NCBI GenBank assembly: GCA_002702965.1
Contig: PADE01000244.1
Location: 10,221 to 15,610, forward strand
Direction of reading: 5' to 3'
DNA length: 5,390 nt
Source of the DNA: Planctomycetaceae bacterium
GTDB lineage: Bacteria; Planctomycetota; Planctomycetia; Pirellulales; Pirellulaceae
Positions 1 through 5,390 of this stretch are shown one piece after another. Each line of letters begins with the position of its first letter. Positions within the stretch are counted from its first letter, which is position 1. The translations under genes and the position numbers were made by a program. Under the pieces are notes generated by a model, which saw only the letters and a list, made by a program, of their open reading frames with translations, ran no database searches and was not told the DNA's origin.

Positions 1-2421
1 GAAATTATCGCCCTCTGGCAGCGTCTGCCGGTCCCGGGTGACGACGCCGATCAGCGGCCGAACGGGCCGCTGCTGACTTCGGTCCGCCAGCAGTGCCGCC
101 AAATCGCCGCGCGCGTGCACCACTGGCAAACCCGATTCGGCTCCAACGCGGATGCCAAAGAGGAGGCGCCCGTGCTGCGCGCCGATTTGTTCGCGGTCAA
201 ACGCTCGCAGCCGTTCGTGATGAACGTCAACTGGCCATCGGGAACCAAACGGGCCCACCTGGTGATCACGATCGAGTCGGCCCTCCCGGACGGTCGGCCC
301 GATGCCGTGGTGATTTGGAAAAAACCACGGATCCAGTTCCTGGTCGCCGATCAGCGAGCCGAGGACCCTCGCCCGTTGCGGACCGCGCTGGCAGCGAGTG
401 TGGCCCAGCGGCTCGATTTCGGGAACCACCCCCGCGGCGGCGATGTCGGTCGCGAGGATTTCGTTACCTCGGGTACCGTCCCGACCGCGTTTGAACTCCC
501 GATACCGCCCGACGCCCGCTCGGCCCGTTTTCAGGTTGAAGCCGAACTCGACATCGAGCGAGGCGAAGACTGCATCGTCCGCTGCGCCATCGCGCAGCTG
601 GAAGAGACCGACCAAGGGAAATCGGTTTCCGGGCTACTCGCCAACTCGGGCAGCCCGGCCTTCGTCACCTGGAAACAAGGGGTTCTCGAGTTCGCCCGGC
701 TACTACCGCAAGTCTCGCAGCGCGAACCGGCCCCCTCCGATCGCGACCCCATCCCGCCCCCTTTTGATGCCACCTACAACAATCCCCAACGCAATGCCTT
801 TCACACCCGGATCAAATACCATCGCGACGACCGTTTTCTGGTCGAACACATCCTCGACGGGCCCTTGCGGATGCGACTCGACCAGGCCTGGGTCGATCTG
901 CGGAGCTCGTTTGGCTACCACGACGCCTGGCTGTTGATGCTCGTCGAGGCGTATCGGTTTCCGCTGGGCGACCGCCGGATGGTCGACATCCAACCGGCCT
1001 GGATCGAAGAGCTGCCGCCGCAAGTCCGACGTTTCCTGATCCCCTTGCACCGCGAATACCTCGCCGATCGCGAGGCGCTGCAGGCGGCCCAGCGCGGCCA
1101 TTTAGCGGATGCCCTGGCGCTCGCGGAGCGAGCCTGGCGGCGGCCTCTCCACGAATCCGAGTCACAGCGGCTGATCGCCTTTTACGATGCGCTGCGGGAG
1201 CGCCAACGTCTCGACCACCCGAGCGCCTTGAGGGCGTTGATCACCCGGATCTTGGTGTCACCCGATTTTCTGTTCCGCGCCGAGCGGGTCGCTGCCGACG
1301 ACCGGTCGTCTCCACTTTCCGACCGCGAGCTGGCCACCCGTCTGAGCTACTTGCTCTGGTCCTCCGTGCCCGACGAGCCGCTTCGGCGGGCGGCGGCCAG
1401 CGGCGCGCTCCGCGACCCGGACGCGCTGGCGCGCCACGCCCGCCGCATGCTCGCCGATCCAAAAGCCAAACGCTTCGCGACGGAATTTTTTGGGCAGTGG
1501 TTTGGGTTTTACCGTTTCGACGGTCACCGCGGTATCGATCCACAACGTTTTCCCGAGTTCACCGACTCGTTAAAAGCCGCGATGTACCAGGAAGCGGTCG
1601 GCCTCTGCACCCACATCGTTCGCCACAACCGGCCGCTCAGCGAGATCCTGTTCGCCAACTACACCTTCCTCAATGCAGAACTGGCCAGCCACTACGGCAT
1701 CGCGCTGCCCGTCGAGGATTCCGCCAGCAGCACCCACCGATCCCTCCATCCGCAGCCGACCGATATCCGCCAGGTCAACGACGTGCAGCGTTTCCACCGC
1801 GGTGGCCTGTTGCGGTTAGGGGCGGTGTTGGCGGTCACTTCGGCGCCGCTGCGGACCAGCCCGGTCCGGCGTGGAGACTGGATCCTGCGCCAAGTGCTCG
1901 GCCAGGCGGTGCCCCCCCCTCCTGCCGACGCGGGCTCGATTCCGGCGGACGACGTTCGGCCGGACGGGCTCTCGGTGAGACAGCGCCTCGCCGCCCACCG
2001 ACGGGACGCGGCCTGTATGAACTGCCATTCCCGCATCGATCCGTTCGGGTTCGCGCTGGAGCGCTACGACCCGCTGGGCCGCTGGAGAGATCACTACCGG
2101 GACGGGCAACCGATCGACACGTCGGGGATCCTCCGAGACGGGACGCCGATCTCCGGGGACGCGACCCTGCACACCTACCTGCAAGCTCAGCAGCCGCGGT
2201 TCCATGCGACGCTGGCCCGCAAATTCCTGGGGTACGCGCTGGGCCGCCCCGACTCGATCGGCGATGCGCCGCTTCTGAAACGAATGGCCGCGCGACTCGC
2301 CGCGGGGTGCGGCATGGCCGAATTAGCAGAATGTATCGTGACCAGCCGCCAGTTTCGGTATCATGCCACCGTGGCCCGCGCGCCGGCTGACCGTTCCCCC
2401 GCTTCCCCATCGCCGCCCTAA
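1..2421 (+). CDS. PSD5-PSD4-PSCyt3-PSD2 (DUF1595/1592/1588/1585) planctomycete c-type cytochrome-like protein, 5' partial
   Basis: Large planctomycete protein of unknown biochemical function, probably periplasmic or envelope-located and haem-binding. The frame is open from base 1, giving 806 visible codons ending in TAA. The GTG at 115 is internal, because continuous coding precedes it. Counting residues from base 1: residues about 45-250 are a beta-rich region I cannot assign. A stretch FDATYNNP...KYHRDD starts near 255 and resembles a conserved segment I recall from large family members. DUF1595/PSD5 lies at about 370-430 (LALAERAWRRPL, then SPDFLFRAE). DUF1592/PSD4 lies at about 439-570 (LSDRELATRLSYLLWSSVPD to ASHYGI). 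DUF1588/PSCyt3 lies at about 599-720 and holds the single visible CxxCH haem motif, CMNCH at 672-676, followed by RIDPFGFALERYDPLGRWR. DUF1585/PSD2 lies at about 723-786 (ARKFLGYALGR to TSRQFR). A short Pro/Ser-rich tail ends the protein. Family members usually carry an export signal, a PSCyt1 haem domain and DUF1587 further N-terminal; these would lie left of the window. The DUF1552 partner follows after 4 bases. Family assignment is confident; the function is not known. Confidence 0.93.
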   Translation, partial: EIIALWQRLPVPGDDADQRPNGPLLTSVRQQCRQIAARVHHWQTRFGSNADAKEEAPVLRADLFAVKRSQPFVMNVNWPSGTKRAHLVITIESALPDGRPDAVVIWKKPRIQFLVADQRAEDPRPLRTALAASVAQRLDFGNHPRGGDVGREDFVTSGTVPTAFELPIPPDARSARFQVEAELDIERGEDCIVRCAIAQLEETDQGKSVSGLLANSGSPAFVTWKQGVLEFARLLPQVSQREPAPSDRDPIPPPFDATYNNPQRNAFHTRIKYHRDDRFLVEHILDGPLRMRLDQAWVDLRSSFGYHDAWLLMLVEAYRFPLGDRRMVDIQPAWIEELPPQVRRFLIPLHREYLADREALQAAQRGHLADALALAERAWRRPLHESESQRLIAFYDALRERQRLDHPSALRALITRILVSPDFLFRAERVAADDRSSPLSDRELATRLSYLLWSSVPDEPLRRAAASGALRDPDALARHARRMLADPKAKRFATEFFGQWFGFYRFDGHRGIDPQRFPEFTDSLKAAMYQEAVGLCTHIVRHNRPLSEILFANYTFLNAELASHYGIALPVEDSASSTHRSLHPQPTDIRQVNDVQRFHRGGLLRLGAVLAVTSAPLRTSPVRRGDWILRQVLGQAVPPPPADAGSIPADDVRPDGLSVRQRLAAHRRDAACMNCHSRIDPFGFALERYDPLGRWRDHYRDGQPIDTSGILRDGTPISGDATLHTYLQAQQPRFHATLARKFLGYALGRPDSIGDAPLLKRMAARLAAGCGMAELAECIVTSRQFRYHATVARAPADRSPASPSPP

Positions 2422-2425
2422 ACCC

Positions 2426-3784
2426 ATGCAGAACCACCCTCCTCACTGGTCGCAAGCCGTTTCCCGACGCAGTTTTCTACGCTGCTCGGGAGGCGCCCTG
2501 GCGCTCCCCTGGCTGACTTCGCTGCCGCATCGCACCGCCGCCGGCAAGCGCGCCGCAGACCGCCTCGAAAAGCCGCCACGCCGTTTCGCCTGCCTCTACT
2601 TCTCCAACGGCGTCGAACCGGCCCACTGGTGGGTCAAACCAGACGGCAACGCGTTGCAACTAGGTCCTGGCCTGGAGCCGCTGCAACCCCACCGAGATGA
2701 GATCGTCGTGCTGGAAGGCCTGTTCAACGCCCAGTCGGTGGCCAATCCAAGCGCGCACCTGGGCCGCATGCCCAACCTGCTGTCGGGCGCCTGGGTCAGC
2801 CTGGATCAGAACGACCTGCGCGTGGGCCGCACGATGGATCAGGTGATGGCACAGCGGATCGGCCGTCGGACCGCGATCCCCAGCCTGGTGCTCGGCGTTG
2901 AGCCGACCGAGCTACGTCTGGAAGACGGTCTCTCGATGATCTACGGGTCTTGCATCTCATGGAGCAGCCCGACCCGTCCCACGACCAAGGAAATCTATCC
3001 GGCGCGCGCCTTTGACGCGATCGTCGGCAACCGTCGTCAGCGAAAACTCGATCGCAGTATTCTGGACCAGGTGTCGGCAGACGCGACGTCGCTGCGGCGT
3101 CAACTGGCGGCTCGCGATCGCGTCAAGTTAGACGAGTACCTGGAATCGATCCGCGACATCGAACGGCGGATCGATCGGGCCACCTCCGACCACCGCTTGG
3201 AGGGCTGGCGACCCACGCTCAACAAACCGAACATTCCCCGGCCTGCCGACGAACTCCCACAACATGTCCCCGAGCACATGCGTCTGATCCTGGACCTGGT
3301 GATACTGTCATTTCAGATGGATCGCACGCGGATCGCCACCTGCATGCTCAACAACGACCTCTCGCAGATGAACTTCGGCTTCCTGGAGGGGGTACAGGGA
3401 AGCCTACACCTCGATCTGACGCACAACGGCCGCGACCCACTGCGCGAGGCGATGTACCTTAAAACCAACCAATTTCACGTGGCCCAGTTCGCCTACCTCT
3501 TGGACCGGATGAAGACCATCCACGAAGGGGACCAGTCCCTGCTGGAGAGTTCGCTGCTGTTGTTCTGCTCAAACCTGTTCGATGGCGACAAGCACCAGGC
3601 CGACCGGATGCCGATGGTGCTCGCCGGGGGTGGTGGGGGCTCCCTGAAAACGGGCCGTCTGCTCGACTACACAGGCCGACCCGACGATCAACGGCGGGCC
3701 TGCAGCCTGTATCTCTCCTTGATGGACCGCATGGGTGTTCCGCTGCCACAGTTCGGAGACAGCGATCGACGTCTGGAGCTGTGA
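2426..3784 (+). CDS. HXXSHH-family (DUF1552) protein with Tat signal peptide
   Basis: Complete 452-residue protein of the DUF1552 family (Pfam HXXSHH), within the family's usual length. Function is unknown; it is the habitual partner of PSD/PSCyt3 proteins. I chose ATG 2426 over the in-frame ATG 2363. It puts the twin-arginine motif SRRSFLR at residues 13-19, followed by a hydrophobic stretch (ALALPWL) and probable cleavage near residue 38, as in an ordinary Tat signal. The longer form would add 21 Pro/Arg-rich residues and overlap the upstream gene by 59 bases. No Shine-Dalgarno is visible before 2426, so translation may be coupled to the upstream TAA at 2419-2421. Family landmarks: RFACLYFSNGVEP at 53-65, the ISWSSPTRP segment mid-protein, the helix LDEYLESIRDIERRI at 235-249, a DGDKH segment at 386-390 followed by MPMVLAGGGGG, and a CSLYLSLMDRMGV C-terminus. 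The diagnostic HxxSHH site reads HLDLTHN at 328-334, so it is only partly conserved. The protein is probably exported folded, with the two-gene unit made as one transcript. Confidence 0.93.
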   Translation: MQNHPPHWSQAVSRRSFLRCSGGALALPWLTSLPHRTAAGKRAADRLEKPPRRFACLYFSNGVEPAHWWVKPDGNALQLGPGLEPLQPHRDEIVVLEGLFNAQSVANPSAHLGRMPNLLSGAWVSLDQNDLRVGRTMDQVMAQRIGRRTAIPSLVLGVEPTELRLEDGLSMIYGSCISWSSPTRPTTKEIYPARAFDAIVGNRRQRKLDRSILDQVSADATSLRRQLAARDRVKLDEYLESIRDIERRIDRATSDHRLEGWRPTLNKPNIPRPADELPQHVPEHMRLILDLVILSFQMDRTRIATCMLNNDLSQMNFGFLEGVQGSLHLDLTHNGRDPLREAMYLKTNQFHVAQFAYLLDRMKTIHEGDQSLLESSLLLFCSNLFDGDKHQADRMPMVLAGGGGGSLKTGRLLDYTGRPDDQRRACSLYLSLMDRMGVPLPQFGDSDRRLEL

Positions 3785-3795
3785 GACTCAGCCCG

Positions 3796-5097
3796 CTACA
3801 GGAGCGCGTCCCACAACGCGTCGTCGAAGTTCAGGCTAGCCGCCTCGAACAGCGCCACGCCATCCAGACGTGATTGTCGCAGGCAGTTGATCAGAGCGCG
3901 CAACGCTGCGGGGTCCTTGACCGTTCCCACCCACGGATCGAGCATCCCCTGGGTCCGGTACTGCGCGAGCCATCCCCACAGTCGCAACCAGTGCGCAATC
4001 TCAACTCGCGGACCGCAGGCGCGCTGGTAGTGATCGACGTACCACTGGTTCCAGAACTCGGGGTCCTCCGCACAGGCCGCAACCGACTTATGGGGAAACC
4101 CCCGAATCGGCTCCACATCGATCCACTCCATGGCCCCGACCAGCAGCCCATCGACCAGCCGTCGCCGCGCCCAGAGCGGGTAATTCAACTCCATCGGGCC
4201 GAGCGGAAAACCCATCTGGGACCCACGGCGGAGCGAGACCAGGAGTCGAGCAGTACCCATTTCTGCTTTTGCTGCAGAGAGAAAACCGGTCAGCTGTTCA
4301 CCCAGCAGTCGATGAAACCGGTCATGGTGCAGCTTCCGGTACAAGGCCTCGTCTTCCGCAAGAGGACTGGCCCCGTAACGCTCCCGATACCGTTGTACCG
4401 CGGGTTCGTTGAACCCGTACTGGTGACCACCACTGCCCCGACTGTGACTACGGGTCGATAGCAACAGCCCATCGACACCATACCGCAACAGCTCCCGGAT
4501 TTGGGACAACCGGTGCTCGATCACTTCGGGGTAGAAGTAGCACAACACCCCGTCAATGCGCGTCTTCTGGTCGCGGCTCAACCAGAGATATTGGGGATTC
4601 TCTCGGGAAAAGGCACTTTGCATGATCCCCTTGCCATCGTCGAAGATCGTCACCCACGGATAGATTTCCAGGCGGTGTTTACGAGCCAGGCGTACGGCCA
4701 CCTCGAGCGGGTCACAACGAGAGAGAAGTGCTCGAAGTTTGGCGGCGTGCCCTTCGCGCCAAGTCGGTGCCCCTTTTGCAAACACGGTCCGCACACGCGA
4801 GTGATAGAGCACGTTGCCGGTGGCGGAGACGCGCCAGAGGATGCGTTCGATCCGCTTTTCGGCGCACTTCGCAAAAAAACGATCGATCGCGGTTTCGTCG
4901 AATAGTTCCTCGTTACTGGCAACCATGTCGTTGTAATCAACGCACATCATCACCTTCGTCGCCGCCGGTTCCCGCTTGCGTTGTCGGGCTCGCGCACGCG
5001 ACGTCTCCCCGCTCCCCCATGCCGCCGCCGCGGCTCCCGCCCCTTGCAGAAACACCCGTCTTCCCAGCGGCCTCACTCCCATTCGACCCTCCGACAT
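3796..5097 (-). CDS. Tat-exported glycoside-hydrolase-like TIM-barrel protein (GHL10/DUF187 type)
   Basis: Complete 433-residue protein, stop TAG. It resembles the family-10-like glycosyl hydrolases (GHL10), which are predicted TIM-barrel enzymes acting on polysaccharides; the substrate cannot be read from sequence. The N-terminus has a twin-arginine motif, GRRVFLQ at residues 12-18, an Ala-rich hydrophobic core (GAGAAAAAWG) and a possible ARA cleavage site at 35-37, followed by a basic stretch. Barrel-like strands are KVMMCVDYNDM (48-58), RIERILWRVSATGN (82-95), LEIYPWVTIFDDG (143-155), GVDGLLLSTRSHS (207-219), ARLLVSLRRG (283-292), VDGLLVGAMEWI (315-326) and DGVALFEAA (412-420). Glu231, in GFNEP (228-232), sits where an acid/base residue could be, but this is inference from motif resemblance. 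A second in-frame ATG at 5082 (Met6) would also keep the Tat motif, and both starts have Shine-Dalgarno-like sequences. The gene is convergent with the DUF1552 gene and therefore transcribed separately. Alternative: a catalytically inactive or non-glycosidase barrel. Confidence 0.82.
   Translation of the reverse strand: MSEGRMGVRPLGRRVFLQGAGAAAAAWGSGETSRARARQRKREPAATKVMMCVDYNDMVASNEELFDETAIDRFFAKCAEKRIERILWRVSATGNVLYHSRVRTVFAKGAPTWREGHAAKLRALLSRCDPLEVAVRLARKHRLEIYPWVTIFDDGKGIMQSAFSRENPQYLWLSRDQKTRIDGVLCYFYPEVIEHRLSQIRELLRYGVDGLLLSTRSHSRGSGGHQYGFNEPAVQRYRERYGASPLAEDEALYRKLHHDRFHRLLGEQLTGFLSAAKAEMGTARLLVSLRRGSQMGFPLGPMELNYPLWARRRLVDGLLVGAMEWIDVEPIRGFPHKSVAACAEDPEFWNQWYVDHYQRACGPRVEIAHWLRLWGWLAQYRTQGMLDPWVGTVKDPAALRALINCLRQSRLDGVALFEAASLNFDDALWDALL
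5087..5092 (-). promoter_or_regulatory. Candidate Shine-Dalgarno for the alternative ATG at 5082
   Basis: On the minus strand GGAGGG lies 4 bases before the in-frame ATG at 5082 (5 bases counted from GGAGG). It is a stronger anti-16S match than the site serving 5097. If it is used, the protein loses its first five residues (MSEGR) and begins MGVRPLGRR, still with an intact Tat signal. The sequence also encodes residues of the longer form, so its presence alone does not settle the start. Confidence 0.4.
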
Positions 5098-5103
5098 GTC
5101 GTG

Positions 5104-5107
5104 CTCC
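5104..5107 (-). promoter_or_regulatory. Candidate Shine-Dalgarno for the ATG at 5097
   Basis: On the minus strand GGAG lies 6 bases before the ATG at 5097, a normal spacing. This is the reason for keeping the longer start of the GHL10-like gene. The core is only four bases, so chance is possible in GC-rich DNA. Confidence 0.45.
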
Positions 5108-5247
5108 GTTACGGCCCCATCGCGTGGGCCGCCTGTCGCCGGCGCGCTGACGGGCGCACCACCCGGCTATAACGAACCGCTTCGCAATCGCCCACCTTCC
5201 CGCACAACGCGGCGCCAAAACGCCTCCCCAGTCCGCCGCATCAGACG

Positions 5248-5264
5248 CACCGGCGCCTCCGGTG
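5248..5264. repeat. Short GC-rich inverted repeat (6-bp arms, 5-base loop)
   Basis: CACCGG and CCGGTG are perfect inverted arms around a CGCCT loop, about 150 bases upstream of the minus-strand gene. No T-run follows on either strand, so it does not look like an intrinsic terminator. It could be an operator half-site pair or a stem in a long leader, or chance in GC-rich sequence. Confidence 0.3.
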
Positions 5265-5274
5265 TTGCGATCCA

Positions 5275-5288
5275 ACGACGAACGTCGT
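5275..5288. repeat. Short palindrome-like inverted repeat (6-bp arms, 2-base spacer)
   Basis: ACGACG, two bases (AA), then CGTCGT: perfect arms, about 180 bases upstream of the minus-strand start and 10 bases from the neighbouring inverted repeat. Close arms like these suit a dimeric DNA-binding protein better than an RNA hairpin. There is no second copy near a promoter in the window to support a regulator site. Confidence 0.28.
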
Positions 5289-5390
5289 CGCGTGTATTCT
5301 ATCCGCTCTGTTCCACCGTCGCGGGGCGCGCGGCACGTTTCCGCTCGCTGGGACCCGGACACCGTAGGCGGTCGCGCCGCGCCACACCCA

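Larger units (their letters stand above)
5098..5390. other. Non-coding leader/promoter region upstream of the GHL10-like gene
   Basis: About 290 bases to the window edge with no open frame that resembles a protein on either strand. Frames that stay open here give Arg/Ala/Gly/Pro-rich translations typical of shadow frames in GC-rich DNA. The stretch presumably holds the promoter and 5' leader of the minus-strand gene. The only AT-rich -10-like hexamer upstream of it is TTATAG on the minus strand (5172-5167), with no recognisable -35 box at 16-18 bases. Two short inverted repeats lie at 5248-5264 and 5275-5288. I see no tRNA, riboswitch or terminator. Confidence 0.5.

Noticed and set aside
115..117. 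GTG as the start of the PSD/PSCyt3 gene
   Set aside because: The same frame is open and protein-like from base 1 (LWQRLPVPGDDAD and on), and family members are much longer at the N-terminus; the gene is simply cut by the window edge.
1497..2390. 297-codon plus-strand open frame inside the PSD/PSCyt3 gene
   Set aside because: Its translation is Arg/Pro/Ala-rich with no family resemblance, and it lies wholly within a confidently assigned gene in another frame; a GC-rich shadow.
2363..2425. Longer N-terminus of the DUF1552 protein from ATG 2363
   Set aside because: It would overlap the upstream gene by 59 bases and put 21 Pro/Arg-rich residues before a Tat signal that is correctly placed from ATG 2426.
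1835..2455. 206-codon minus-strand open frame opposite the PSCyt3/PSD2 region
   Set aside because: Low-complexity Arg/Gly/Ala/Pro translation antisense to well-recognised domains; a shadow.
4873..4879. T7 run on the minus strand as a programmed frameshift site
   Set aside because: It fits a T-TTT-TTT slippery pattern, but the GHL10-like frame is continuous and full-length across it, with no alternative-frame extension that makes sense.
5109..5120. Four-codon upstream open frame (ATG GGG CCG TAA) on the minus strand before the GHL10-like gene
   Set aside because: Too short and without a ribosome binding site or attenuator-like structure; likely chance.
5167..5172. TTATAG on the minus strand as a -10 box
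   Set aside because: No -35-like hexamer lies 16-18 bases upstream (the sequence there is GGTGGGCG-like), so I do not call a promoter.
4937..5362. 141-codon minus-strand open frame covering the leader region
   Set aside because: It overlaps the start of the GHL10-like gene in another frame, has Arg/Gly/Ala-rich composition and shows no recognisable domain.

Overview
The window looks like a piece of a GC-rich Planctomycetota chromosome. The evidence is the adjacent pair of planctomycete-type families: a PSD5/PSD4/PSCyt3/PSD2 protein (DUF1595-DUF1592-DUF1588-DUF1585) followed at once by an HXXSHH (DUF1552) protein. This combination is expanded in Pirellula/Rhodopirellula-like bacteria and some relatives. 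Two of the three proteins carry twin-arginine signal peptides, and the third has a c-type haem motif, so all three probably act outside the cytoplasm.

Layout: (1) 1-2421, plus strand, the large C-terminal part of the PSD/PSCyt3 protein. The reading frame is open to the left edge, so its true start lies outside the window. (2) 2426-3784, plus strand, the complete DUF1552 protein. It starts 4 bases after the previous stop and is almost certainly co-transcribed. (3) 3796-5097, minus strand, a complete exported protein resembling family-10-like glycoside hydrolases (GHL10/DUF187 type). It converges on the DUF1552 gene with only 11 bases between stop codons. (4) 5098-5390, non-coding leader/promoter region of the minus-strand gene. 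It holds two short inverted repeats and no convincing gene.

The first two genes form the recurrent planctomycete pair of a c-haem-bearing multi-domain protein and a Tat-exported partner. The biochemical role of this pair is not established as far as I know. The GHL10-like gene is on the other strand and so is a separate transcription unit. Any functional link to the pair, such as carbohydrate processing, is inference only. I see no mobile element, CRISPR array, RNA gene or origin. The content is ordinary for a planctomycete. The points worth a second look are the degenerate HxxSHH signature in the DUF1552 protein and the unassigned N-terminal region of its partner.
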